The notes under the pieces are model-generated. The model saw only the letters and a program-made list of their open reading frames with translations, was not told the origin of the DNA and did not search any database. A stretch of DNA of 64,000 nt. Source: Mesorhizobium atlanticum (lineage in GTDB: Bacteria > Pseudomonadota > Alphaproteobacteria > Rhizobiales > Rhizobiaceae). Made by a program: the position numbers and the translations under genes. Every line of letters starts with the position of its first letter. The first letter of the stretch is position 1. Shown here in pieces: positions 1-8,583 of the stretch. The stretch lies in contig NZ_QMBQ01000004.1 of NCBI RefSeq assembly GCF_003289965.1, positions 248,001 to 312,000 on the forward strand, given 5' to 3'.

Positions 1-1470
1 ACCCGCTTCATCGACATGCCCGCCACCTTCGCCAAGGTGATCGGCACGGCGCGCAGCTGGATCTACCAGTCGGAACCGGAGCCCAGCGTCGGCGGCCGCT
101 CACTGCCGATCCCGCAGGGGCGCACGCTGGGCGGTGGCTCCTCGATCAACGCCATGCTCTACATAAGGGGTCAGCCGGAAGACTATGACGGCTGGCGCGA
201 TCTCGGCTGCCCGGGCTGGGGCTGGGACGATGTGCTGCCGGTCTACAAGCGCCTGGAACGCAACGAGCGGCTTGCCGGCGAACGGCACGGCAGCGAGGGA
301 CCGCTGCCGGTTTCCGACCCGCGCTACCGGCATCCGCTGTCGCTCGCCTATGTGCGCGCCGCGCAGCAGGCCGGCTACCGCTTCAATGACGACTTCAACG
401 GCGAGCGGCAGGAAGGCGTCGGTTTTTACCAGACCACGACGGCAAACGGCGAAAGGCAGTCGGCAGCCAAGGTGTTCTTGAGGCCGCTCGCCGGCAGTGC
501 CAATCTCACGGTCGTCACCGATGCGCTGGTGACGGCGCTGACGCTGGAGAATGGCGCCGCGACCGGACTGTCCTACCAGACGTCGGACGGCCAGAGCCAC
601 AGCGCCTCGGCGAAGGCGGAAGTGATCCTCGCGGCCGGCGCGCTCGCCACGCCGAAGCTGATGATGCTGTCCGGCCTCGGTCCTGCCGCGCATCTGGCGG
701 AGATGGGCATCCCCGTCATCCGCGACATGCCGGCGGTCGGCCGCGACCTGCAGGACCATGTCGCCGCCCCGCTTTACGCGCTGACCCGCAAGCCGGTCTC
801 GCTGCTGGGCGAGGATCGCGGCTTCAAGGCGCTGCGGCACGGCATCGAATATCTGCTGTTCCGGCGCGGCCTGCTCGCCTCCAACGTGGTCGAGAGCGGG
901 GGCTTCTTCGACACCGATGGCGATGGCCGGCCCGACGTCCAGTTCCACGTGTTGCCGGTGATGATCGAAAACGCCGAGCACGGCTCGGTCGAACGCCACG
1001 GCATGGAACTGAACCCGTGCGTGCTGCGGCCGAAGTCGCGCGGCTCGGTGCGGCTGCGCTCGCGAAAGCCAAGCGACCCGATCCGCTTCACCACCGGCTT
1101 CCTGTCCCATGCCGACGATCTTGCGCTGTTGCTGGCAGGGATGAAGGTTGCCCGCGCCATCGTGCGCCAGCCGGCGCTGCGCGAAGCGGTCTCCGAGGAG
1201 CTTGCACCGGGCAAGGCGGACAAGCTCGGCGACGAGGCGATAACCGACCACATCATCCGTCACGCCAAGACGGTCTACCATCCCTGCGGCACCTGCCGGA
1301 TGGGAACGGACGAACAGGCAGTGGTCGATCCGCGGCTTCGCGTGCGCGGCGTGCCACGCCTGCGTATCGCCGACGCCTCAATCATGCCGCGCCTCACCAG
1401 CGGCAACACCAACGCGCCGGCGATCATGATCGGCGACCGTTGCGCCGAATTCATCCTGGGCACCTCTTGA
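1..1470 (+). CDS. GMC family oxidoreductase (choline/alcohol dehydrogenase-like), 5' truncated by window
   Basis: This is an FAD-dependent glucose-methanol-choline oxidoreductase that oxidises an alcohol to an aldehyde. The reading frame is open from base 1, so the true start and the Rossmann GxGxxG segment lie outside the window. The GMC signature GRTLGGGSSINAMLYIRG is seen near bases 118-171. The C-terminal signature YHPCGTCRMG, with the presumed catalytic His near base 1279, and SGNTNAP near 1399 supply the His/Asn active-site pair. The gene ends four bases before the stop of the convergent aldehyde dehydrogenase; the two enzymes together could turn an alcohol into an acid. The substrate is unknown: choline, polyethylene glycol and aliphatic alcohols all fit the family. 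Confidence 0.9.
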   Translation, partial: TRFIDMPATFAKVIGTARSWIYQSEPEPSVGGRSLPIPQGRTLGGGSSINAMLYIRGQPEDYDGWRDLGCPGWGWDDVLPVYKRLERNERLAGERHGSEGPLPVSDPRYRHPLSLAYVRAAQQAGYRFNDDFNGERQEGVGFYQTTTANGERQSAAKVFLRPLAGSANLTVVTDALVTALTLENGAATGLSYQTSDGQSHSASAKAEVILAAGALATPKLMMLSGLGPAAHLAEMGIPVIRDMPAVGRDLQDHVAAPLYALTRKPVSLLGEDRGFKALRHGIEYLLFRRGLLASNVVESGGFFDTDGDGRPDVQFHVLPVMIENAEHGSVERHGMELNPCVLRPKSRGSVRLRSRKPSDPIRFTTGFLSHADDLALLLAGMKVARAIVRQPALREAVSEELAPGKADKLGDEAITDHIIRHAKTVYHPCGTCRMGTDEQAVVDPRLRVRGVPRLRIADASIMPRLTSGNTNAPAIMIGDRCAEFILGTS

Positions 1471-1474
1471 GGGG

Positions 1475-2965
1475 TTAGCCGAGACTGATCCACGCCGTCT
1501 TGAGATCGGTGTATTTCTCGATGGCGTGGAGTGACTTGTCGCGGCCGAAGCCGGACTGCTTGAAGCCGCCGAGCGGCACGGTGATGTCGGCGCCGCCATA
1601 AGTGTTGACATGGACGACGCCGGCATTGATGGCGCGCACCATGCGATGCGCGGTCGACAGGTTCGAGGTCCATACGGCGGAGGCGAGGCCATAAACGGTG
1701 GCGTTGGCAAGCCGCACCGCTTCCTCCTCAGTGTCGAAGCGCATGACCCCGAGCACCGGCCCGAACACCTCCTCGCGGGCAAGCTGCATTGTCTCGGTCA
1801 CGTTCTCGAAGATCGTCGGCGCCATGTAGCTTCCGCCAGTCTCGGTGAGGATGCGTTGGCCGCCGGTGACGAGGCGGGCGCCCTCCTCCGAAGCCTTGGC
1901 GACAAATCCGAGATTCTTGGTCAATTGCTCGGCGCTCGACACCGCGCCGACATCGCTCGACAGATCGAGCGGGTCGCCGACCTTCAGCTTCGTGGTCGCC
2001 TTGAACAGCTCGTCCATGAAGCGGTCGTAGACCGAGGCCTGGACCAGCAGGCGCGAGCCGGCAACGCAAACCTGCCCGGAATTGCGGAAGATGCCATTGG
2101 CCGACACTACCGCCGCCTGCTGCAAATCCGGCGCATCGGCAAAGACGATGTTGGGCGACTTGCCGCCAAGCTCGAGGAAGACGCGCTTCAGATTGGAGCG
2201 CGCGGAATATTCGAGCAGGCGCCGGCCGACCGGACCGGAGCCGGTGAAGGCGATGGCATCGACATCCATATGGAGGCCGAGCGCCTCGCCGGCGACAGAG
2301 CCACGCCCGGTGACGACGTTGAAGACGCCTTCCGGCAACCCGGCTTCGGCGGCGAGCTCGGCCAGCCGCAGCAAGGTCAGCGAGGCGATCTCCGGCGGCT
2401 TGACGACGATGGCGTTGCCGGCGGCCAAGGCCGGCGCGATCTTCCAGGCGCCGATCATCAGCGGGAAGTTCCAAGGCACGATGACGCCGACGACGCCGAG
2501 CGGTTCCTTATGGATGAGGCCCAACACATTGTCGGCCGTCGGCGCGATCTCGCCATAGACCTTGTCGATCGCCTCGGCATAGTAGCGGATGGTGCCGGCG
2601 GCCGACAGCGGCTCGGCCTTGTATGCCATGCCGATCTCGGTGCCATTGTCGCGTACGCCGAGCACGGCCAGTTCCAGCGCGTGCTTTTCAACCAGCTCGG
2701 CGAATTTCGTCAGCACCTTCTTGCGCAAGGCCGGCGCCGCGCGCGACCAGGAGCCTTTCGCGAACGCCTTGCGCGCCGAGGCCACCGCGCGATCGACATC
2801 GGCGACGCCGCCGTCGGCGATGCTGGCAAAGGGACGGCCGTCGATCGGAGAGATCACCTGCAGACTGCCGCCACTCTGCGCATCCACCGCGGTTCCATCG
2901 ATGAACAGACGCCGCGCGCCGACCTCCGCCTTGCGCAGCGTGTCGATGGTGTCTTGGTCGATCAT
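1475..2965 (-). CDS. NAD(P)-dependent aldehyde dehydrogenase
   Basis: This 496-residue protein of the ALDH superfamily oxidises an aldehyde to its acid with NAD(P)+. The general-base Glu265 lies in LELGGKSP and the nucleophile Cys300 in NSGQVC, and the family motif PWNFPL is present. I chose the ATG at 2965 because it falls two bases after the P450 stop. A longer in-frame start would run 44 codons into the P450 gene. The tight spacing implies translational coupling with the P450, whose product (or the product of the facing GMC enzyme) is a plausible source of aldehyde. The exact substrate cannot be read from the sequence. Confidence 0.93.
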   Translation of the reverse strand: MIDQDTIDTLRKAEVGARRLFIDGTAVDAQSGGSLQVISPIDGRPFASIADGGVADVDRAVASARKAFAKGSWSRAAPALRKKVLTKFAELVEKHALELAVLGVRDNGTEIGMAYKAEPLSAAGTIRYYAEAIDKVYGEIAPTADNVLGLIHKEPLGVVGVIVPWNFPLMIGAWKIAPALAAGNAIVVKPPEIASLTLLRLAELAAEAGLPEGVFNVVTGRGSVAGEALGLHMDVDAIAFTGSGPVGRRLLEYSARSNLKRVFLELGGKSPNIVFADAPDLQQAAVVSANGIFRNSGQVCVAGSRLLVQASVYDRFMDELFKATTKLKVGDPLDLSSDVGAVSSAEQLTKNLGFVAKASEEGARLVTGGQRILTETGGSYMAPTIFENVTETMQLAREEVFGPVLGVMRFDTEEEAVRLANATVYGLASAVWTSNLSTAHRMVRAINAGVVHVNTYGGADITVPLGGFKQSGFGRDKSLHAIEKYTDLKTAWISLG

Positions 2966-2967
2966 TC

Positions 2968-4161
2968 TCAGTTTGCTCCAAATTCTACGTGAAGTGCCGC
3001 CGGCGCGCGGAATTCCCAGCCGCGGAAGACCGGATCCCTGCCGCGCACCAGCCGCAGGTCCGGAAACCGCTCCAGCAGCAATCTTACCGCGAGGCACATC
3101 TGCTCGCGCGCGAAGAAGCGGCCCGAACAGAAGTGATGGCCGAAGCCGAAGGCGGCGTGATTGCCTTCGTCGCGGTGGATGTCGAAGCGGTCCGGGTCGC
3201 TGAAGCGGCTTTCGTCGCGACTGGCCGAGGAGACCAGGGCGGCGACCGGCGCGCCGGCGGGGATGGTCGCGCCGCCGATCTCCACGGCGCGGGTGGTTTC
3301 GCGCGTCTGGGTGCCGATCGGCGCCACCCAGCGCAGGCCCTCGTCCACGGCCCTGGGCACGAAGGTTTCCGGATCGTCGAGCACCTGGCGCAGCTGTTCG
3401 GGATTGGTGAGCAGGCCGACGAGGATCGAACCGGCGCCGTGTCCCGGCTCCTGCATGCCGCCAAGCAGGATGACCTTGATGGTCGGCATCAGGAAGTCGA
3501 TCGCGCGGGTTTTGCCCTCCGGCATGCCGTCATGCAGCATATGCGAAAGCGCGGAGCCGTCGGGCTCGCGGACGAGCTTCTCCAAAGTAGGCATCACCGC
3601 TTCGCTGACCTCCGCGCCGATCGCGTCGGCGATCTCCTGGCGTTTCGGATCATTTTCGAAGTTGATGGCGCCTTGGGCGAGACCATAGAACCAGCGGCGC
3701 AAGATCGGCATGTCGATATCGGTGAGGCCGAGCGAACGCGCCAGGCTCAGCGTCGACACCGGCTCGAAATAGTCGGCCATCAGCTCGGCGGAGCCGCGTC
3801 TGGCGATCTCGTCGAGATAGGGTTCGGCGATCGAGCGCACGAGATCGCCGGCATAGGAGGCGACGGTGCGCGGCCGGTATTTCGGATCGACGCCCTGGCG
3901 CAGGTCCTTATGGATCCCGCCGTCGGTGGTGAGGATGGTGGGCTTGCCGAAGGAGCGCTCGACGGGCGAGACGCCCGCTCTGACGATTGCCGAGAAAATA
4001 TCCGGCGACTTCGCCACCAGCTCGACGTCCTTCCAGCGGGTGACGAACCAGAGATTGACCGCGGGCACGAAGGCGACCGGGGCGCTGCGCCTGAGTTCGG
4101 CGTAGATCGGATAGGGGTCGGCCTCCAATGCCTCGACTGTAATATCATCGGCAAAGCTCAT
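2968..4161 (-). CDS. cytochrome P450
   Basis: This 397-residue soluble bacterial class I P450 needs separate ferredoxin and reductase partners, and none are in the window. The heme loop FGFGHHFCSG carries the thiolate Cys345, and the K-helix ExxR is E274-R277. The I-helix reads GGMQEPGHG at about residues 234-242, so the usual acid-alcohol pair (D/E-T) of the oxygen-activation groove is not in its normal form. The gene is co-directional with the APC permease upstream and the aldehyde dehydrogenase downstream (gaps of 54 and 2 bases), suggesting one uptake-and-oxidation operon. The substrate is unknown. Confidence 0.95.
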   Translation of the reverse strand: MSFADDITVEALEADPYPIYAELRRSAPVAFVPAVNLWFVTRWKDVELVAKSPDIFSAIVRAGVSPVERSFGKPTILTTDGGIHKDLRQGVDPKYRPRTVASYAGDLVRSIAEPYLDEIARRGSAELMADYFEPVSTLSLARSLGLTDIDMPILRRWFYGLAQGAINFENDPKRQEIADAIGAEVSEAVMPTLEKLVREPDGSALSHMLHDGMPEGKTRAIDFLMPTIKVILLGGMQEPGHGAGSILVGLLTNPEQLRQVLDDPETFVPRAVDEGLRWVAPIGTQTRETTRAVEIGGATIPAGAPVAALVSSASRDESRFSDPDRFDIHRDEGNHAAFGFGHHFCSGRFFAREQMCLAVRLLLERFPDLRLVRGRDPVFRGWEFRAPAALHVEFGAN

Positions 4162-4215
4162 ACCGCTGCTCCTGTCGCGTGAAGAAGGCGGCGCGAGCGC
4201 CGCCCCTTTTGTCCG

Positions 4216-5661
4216 TCAATCCTTCAGCGGCTGACCGAGCCTTTCGAAGGCGGCCGGATCCCGCGCCCGCAATGCGCCGGCCAACCACAGTCCGACGACG
4301 GCCGCGATCAGCACCAGCGCCGGCAGGAACACGCCAAGGAAACCAGCCGCGCCCGACAGGCTGCCGAAATTGATGACGATCAGGTAGATGATGATGGCGA
4401 AGGCGACGAAGGTCAGCGCCGGCAGGATCGTGGTCTTCAGCCCGTTTTCCTGATTGGACGGATTGGCGCGGAAGTACATCACGACGGCGAGCGAAGCGAC
4501 CGCCATCATGACGATGACGCCGAGCGTGGCGACGTTGGTGAGCCACGAGAACAGCGCCAGCACCGGGTCGAGGCCGAGCACCGCGAACAGGCCGACGACG
4601 ACGGCCGCGAGCACGGTCTGAATCACCGAAGCGACATGCGGGCTCTGATGCGCCGAATGCGTCACGCCGATCGACTGCGGCAGGAGCTTTTCGCGACCGG
4701 CGACGTAGATGTAGCGGGCGACCGCGTTGTGGAAGGCCAGCACGCCGGCGAAAAGGCTGGAGACGAAGAGGATGCTCATGGCGTGGGTAAGCAGCGTTCC
4801 GGCGTAGCGGTCGGAGAGACCGAACAGGAAGGTGGTCGGGTCCTGGAGAGCCTGCAGCGACGGCAACAGCTTGTCGACGCCGGCGCCTACCGCCATCAGC
4901 CAGGCAGTGATCATGTAGAACAGGCCGATCAGGATGACGGAGAAATAGGTGGCGCGCGGAATGGTGACCTTCGGGTCGCGCGCCTCCTCGGCATAGATCG
5001 TCGTCGCCTCGAAGCCGATGAAGGCGGCGAAACAGAACAGGATGGCGATGGCCGGCGCGCCACTGGTGATCTGGCTCCAGCTAAAGGGCGCGGCCGACAG
5101 GCCGCTGTCGCCGCCGGTCTTGAGGATAGTGAGGTCGAGGATCAACACGACGACATATTCGGCGAGCACCAGCACCGTCAGGATCTTGGCCGACAGGTCG
5201 ACCTGGCGGTAGCCGAGCACGGCGACGATGGCGATGGCGATGAAGCTCCACACCCACCAGGGCAGATTGACGCCCCAGCCGGCGAACAGACCGGAGGTCG
5301 CAGCGCCCAGCAGGCCCATGACGCCGATCTGCATGGCGTTGTAGGAGAGGATCGCGATCAGCGCGACGGCGCCGCCGGCCAAGCCGCCGAGGCCGCGCGC
5401 GGCATAGGCGTAGAAGGCGCCCGCATTGCCGATGTGGCGCGACATTGCGACATAGCCGACCGCGAACAGGAGCAGCAACAGCGTCACGATCAGATAGGTG
5501 CCGGCAAAGCCGGCGCCGTTGCCCATCAGCATGCCGAGCGGCGTGCCGCCGGCGACAGCCGTGAGCGGCGCGGCTGCGGAGATCACCATGAAGGTGATGG
5601 CGCCGACGCCAAGGCTGTTCTTCCTCAGCCGGTTCAGTTCACCGGCTTCAAGTGTGGTCAT
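4216..5661 (-). CDS. APC family permease (amino acid/amine transporter)
   Basis: This 481-residue integral membrane protein has about twelve hydrophobic segments. The first transmembrane helix contains the APC-type stretch VISAAAPLTAVAGG. Members are secondary transporters of amino acids, amines or related compounds. The start is the ATG at 5661 because GGAGGG lies five bases upstream; longer in-frame extensions run into the promoter region and the divergent regulator. It is the first gene of a leftward unit with the P450 and aldehyde dehydrogenase and is divergent from the IclR gene, which may control it. The transported compound is inferred to be the substrate of that unit. Confidence 0.92.
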   Translation of the reverse strand: MTTLEAGELNRLRKNSLGVGAITFMVISAAAPLTAVAGGTPLGMLMGNGAGFAGTYLIVTLLLLLFAVGYVAMSRHIGNAGAFYAYAARGLGGLAGGAVALIAILSYNAMQIGVMGLLGAATSGLFAGWGVNLPWWVWSFIAIAIVAVLGYRQVDLSAKILTVLVLAEYVVVLILDLTILKTGGDSGLSAAPFSWSQITSGAPAIAILFCFAAFIGFEATTIYAEEARDPKVTIPRATYFSVILIGLFYMITAWLMAVGAGVDKLLPSLQALQDPTTFLFGLSDRYAGTLLTHAMSILFVSSLFAGVLAFHNAVARYIYVAGREKLLPQSIGVTHSAHQSPHVASVIQTVLAAVVVGLFAVLGLDPVLALFSWLTNVATLGVIVMMAVASLAVVMYFRANPSNQENGLKTTILPALTFVAFAIIIYLIVINFGSLSGAAGFLGVFLPALVLIAAVVGLWLAGALRARDPAAFERLGQPLKD

Positions 5662-5839
5662 TTTTCCCTCCATTCCGCGCTGCGGAAACCAAGTGTCCCT
5701 GAGATGCCGAGGGCCTTCTGAGAGGGCCGATGTGCATTTCATTATTTGCAACGGCATTTCGATATTAGACTTGCAAAGGAATCGACTTGCTGTCAAGTTA
5801 ATTCGCACGTTAAGTATCTGATGGAGGATCGGACAAGAG
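5662..5839. promoter_or_regulatory. Divergent promoter region between permease operon and IclR gene
   Basis: This 178-base AT-richer gap separates two divergent genes. It contains a perfect 5-base-arm inverted repeat, ACTTG-CTGT-CAAGT, at 5785-5798, and two TTGCAA hexamers at about 5746 and 5771, roughly 25 bases apart. IclR proteins commonly bind palindromes between their own gene and a divergent target, so these are operator candidates. No binding data are available and the choice among them is a guess. Confidence 0.4.
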
Positions 5840-6613
5840 ATGAGCACGGTGGCCAAAGCCATTTCGCTGCTTGATCTGCTGGGCAGCGGCGCGCCCGAGA
5901 CGGCGCTTGCCGACCTTGCCAAGACTGCCGGCTTCGATAAGGCGACGACGCGCCGGCTGCTTGTCTCCCTGATGGCGCATGAGCTTGTGGAGCAGGACGA
6001 GACCACGCGTCTCTACCGGCTGGGCGCCGGCATCGCGCGGCTGGCGCTGATGCGCGAGGCGCAGTTTCCGTTCCTGCGCATGGCGGCACCGGTGGTCGAG
6101 GCGCTGGCGGCGGAAACCGGCGAGACCGTGCATCTCTCGGAATATTCGAAGCGGGGCCTGATCACCGTTCAAGTCGTCGAATCGGCCAAGGCCAACCGTG
6201 TCAGCGTGCAGCTCGGCGATGTGCTGCCGATGCATGCGACGGCCTCCGGCATCGCATTCCTCGCCTTCGCCGAAGAGCGCGTCCGCGAGGGCATTTTCGA
6301 CGGGCCGCTGCCGGCATTCACGCCCCATACGATCGACAAGGTGGAGACACTCGTCGAGCATGTCGCCGCGGCCCGCGCACGCGGCCATTCGACCGGCTCG
6401 CAAGGCTATGAGGAAGGCGTGCTGAGCGTGGCCTCCGCAATCCTCGGCGCCGATGGTTTTGCCATCGGCACGATCGCCATCGCCGCGCCTCGGGTGCGCA
6501 TCCACAAGGGCGACATCGAGCGCCATGGCGCGAGCGTCGCCGCGGCGGCGCGCGAGATCGGCGGGCGGCTGTTCGGGCGTCATAATCAGCCCGGCCGGAA
6601 GCGGGCATCGTAA
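5840..6613 (+). CDS. IclR family transcriptional regulator
   Basis: This 257-residue protein has an N-terminal winged helix-turn-helix (about residues 5-65; LADLAKTAGFDKATTRRLL) and a C-terminal IclR effector domain with the typical stretch GDVLPMHATASGIAFLA and, later, GSQGYEEGVLSVA. It starts at ATG 5840, with GGAGG about 13 bases upstream, a somewhat long spacing. The gene is divergent from the permease-P450-ALDH unit and is followed after 27 bases by the Tm-1-like/HAD/aminotransferase genes, so it probably controls both directions. The effector is unknown. Confidence 0.93.
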   Translation: MSTVAKAISLLDLLGSGAPETALADLAKTAGFDKATTRRLLVSLMAHELVEQDETTRLYRLGAGIARLALMREAQFPFLRMAAPVVEALAAETGETVHLSEYSKRGLITVQVVESAKANRVSVQLGDVLPMHATASGIAFLAFAEERVREGIFDGPLPAFTPHTIDKVETLVEHVAAARARGHSTGSQGYEEGVLSVASAILGADGFAIGTIAIAAPRVRIHKGDIERHGASVAAAAREIGGRLFGRHNQPGRKRAS

Positions 6614-6640
6614 CCAACGAGAGACTGCAAGGAGATTGAC

Positions 6641-7900
6641 GTGGAGGAGAAACGCCGAATCCTGGTTATCGGCACCGGCGACACCAAGGCCGACGAGCTT
6701 CTGTTCATGCGCGAGCGCATCGAGGCCGTCGGCGGCGTCGCCGTGATGATGGATGTCAGTGTGCTTGGCGATCCGCCTTACAAGCCCGAGCATGACAAGC
6801 ATGCGGTGGCGCGCGCGGCAGACACCACCATCGAGGCAATCATCGCAAGCGGCGACGAGAACACGGCAATGACCTTGATGGCGCTTGGCGCCTCGCGGCT
6901 CGCGCGCTCGCTCTATGACCAGGGCGAGATCGAGGGTTTCATCGCGCTGGGCGGATCGATGGGTACCGACCTTGCGCTCGACGTGGCGCTGGCGCTGCCG
7001 CTCGGCGTGCCGAAATTCGTCGTCTCGACGATCGCCTATTCGCATCTCGTGCCACCGGAGCGCATCGCCACCGACCTGATGATGATCCTGTGGGCAGGCG
7101 GCCTCTATGGGCTCAACAGCGCCTGCAAGGCGGTGCTGTCGCAGGCCAGCGGCGCCGTGGTCGGCGCCGCGCGGGCTGTCGTCAAACCCGACGTCTCGCG
7201 GCCGAAGGTCGGCATGAGCTCGCTGGGCAAAAGCTGCCTGCAATACATGGTGACGCTCAAGCCGGAATTGGAAAAGCGCGGCTATGAGGTCATCGTCTTC
7301 CACACCACCGGCATGGGCGGACGGGCGCTGGAAGCGATCGCGGCGCAGAAGGGTTTTGTCGCCGTGCTCGACTTCAGCCTGCAGGAGCTCGCCAACCAGC
7401 TCACCGGCTCGGTGGTGAATTCGGGTACCGACCGGCTGGAGAATGCCGGACGTCAAGGCATCCCGCAGATCGTCGCGCCCGGCGCCATCGACATGGTCGA
7501 TTTCCCGACCTGGCAGGCTGTGCCGTCGCGCTTCGCCGAGCGACCTTACCATGCGCACAACCGGCTGCTCGCCTCGGTGACCTCCGACGGCGCGACACGC
7601 CGGGAGATCGCGCGCGCCATCGGCGAGAAACTCACCACGGCGACCGGCCCGACGGCCTTCATCCTGCCGGCCGGCGGCATCCAGCAATGGGACCAGGAAG
7701 GCGAGCCGCTCCACGAACCCGAGGCACTTGCGGCCTTTGTCAAAGAAATGCGGTTGCGGGTGCCCGAGAATGCCGAGCTGCATGAAATCGCCGGCCACAT
7801 CAACGACGCCGCCTTCAGCGCCAAGGCGCTGGAGATCTTCGATCGCTGGGTTGCCGAAGGCATCGTTCCGCCCGGCGTCACCGATAGGCGGCCGGCATGA
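6641..7900 (+). CDS. Tm-1-like ATP-binding domain protein (UPF0261)
   Basis: This 419-residue protein belongs to the UPF0261/Tm-1 family, named after the tomato Tm-1 protein that inhibits tobamovirus replication. The N-terminal half resembles the nucleotide-binding Tm-1 domain (ILVIGTGDTKADEL). Conserved blocks such as IALGGSMGTDLA, FHTTGMGGRALE and VAPGAIDMVDF are visible. It starts with GTG at 6641, preceded by AAGGAG. In many bacteria the gene sits beside a PEP-hydrolase-like TIM-barrel gene (the second Tm-1 domain); here a HAD hydrolase and an aminotransferase follow instead. The biochemical role in bacteria is not established. Confidence 0.88.
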   Translation: MEEKRRILVIGTGDTKADELLFMRERIEAVGGVAVMMDVSVLGDPPYKPEHDKHAVARAADTTIEAIIASGDENTAMTLMALGASRLARSLYDQGEIEGFIALGGSMGTDLALDVALALPLGVPKFVVSTIAYSHLVPPERIATDLMMILWAGGLYGLNSACKAVLSQASGAVVGAARAVVKPDVSRPKVGMSSLGKSCLQYMVTLKPELEKRGYEVIVFHTTGMGGRALEAIAAQKGFVAVLDFSLQELANQLTGSVVNSGTDRLENAGRQGIPQIVAPGAIDMVDFPTWQAVPSRFAERPYHAHNRLLASVTSDGATRREIARAIGEKLTTATGPTAFILPAGGIQQWDQEGEPLHEPEALAAFVKEMRLRVPENAELHEIAGHINDAAFSAKALEIFDRWVAEGIVPPGVTDRRPA

Positions 7901-8562
7901 GCGGGCTGAGGCCGCAGGCGCTGGTGCTCGATTTCGGCGGCGTCGTCACCCGCACGCTGTTCGAGACGCATGCGCTGACCGAGCAGGCGCTTGGCCTCGA
8001 GCCCGGCACGCTCGATTGGCGCGGGCCGTTCGACCCGGCCTCCGATGCGCTCTGGCGCTCGATGCAGGCCGACGAGATCAGCGAGCGTGACTATTGGAAG
8101 ACACGCACACGCGAGGTCGGCCGGCTGGTCGGCGAGGACTGGCAGGACATGTCGACCTTCGTGCAGCGGGCGCGTGGCGCCGATCCGCAGGCGGTGGTGC
8201 GACCGGAGGCGGAGCGCGCGATCCGCATCGCGCACACGGCCGGCATAAAGCTCGCCATTCTCTCCAACGAACTCGACCTGTTCTACGGCAAGTCATTCCG
8301 CGAGCGCCTGCCGCTGCTTGCGCTGTTCGAGACGATCGTCGACGCGACCTATACGAAAATCCTCAAGCCCGATACCCGCGCCTATGCGATCGTCGGCGAG
8401 GCGCTGCAGCTGCCACTCAATGCCTGCGTCTTCGTCGACGACCAGAAGCGCAATGTCGATGGCGCGGTTGCCGCCGGCATGCCCACCGTTCATTTCGACG
8501 TCGCCCGACCGGCGCAAAGCTATGCCGAGGCGCTTGGCCATTTCGGCCTGACGCTCTCCTAA
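7897..8562 (+). CDS. HAD family hydrolase
   Basis: This 221-residue haloacid-dehalogenase-superfamily protein of the HAD-IA type has motif I LDFGGVV, motif II SNE, motif III lysine in ILKPD and motif IV FVDDQKRN. The acid/base Asp usually found two positions after the nucleophile is a Gly here (DFG), a pattern seen in dehalogenase- and epoxide-hydrolase-N-domain-like members rather than classical phosphatases. The start ATG overlaps the stop of the Tm-1-like gene (ATGA), so translation is coupled. The substrate is unknown; metabolite repair or small-molecule dephosphorylation is possible. Confidence 0.88.
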   Translation: MSGLRPQALVLDFGGVVTRTLFETHALTEQALGLEPGTLDWRGPFDPASDALWRSMQADEISERDYWKTRTREVGRLVGEDWQDMSTFVQRARGADPQAVVRPEAERAIRIAHTAGIKLAILSNELDLFYGKSFRERLPLLALFETIVDATYTKILKPDTRAYAIVGEALQLPLNACVFVDDQKRNVDGAVAAGMPTVHFDVARPAQSYAEALGHFGLTLS

Positions 8563-8583
8563 TCCGAACAACCGGAGTCCCCG

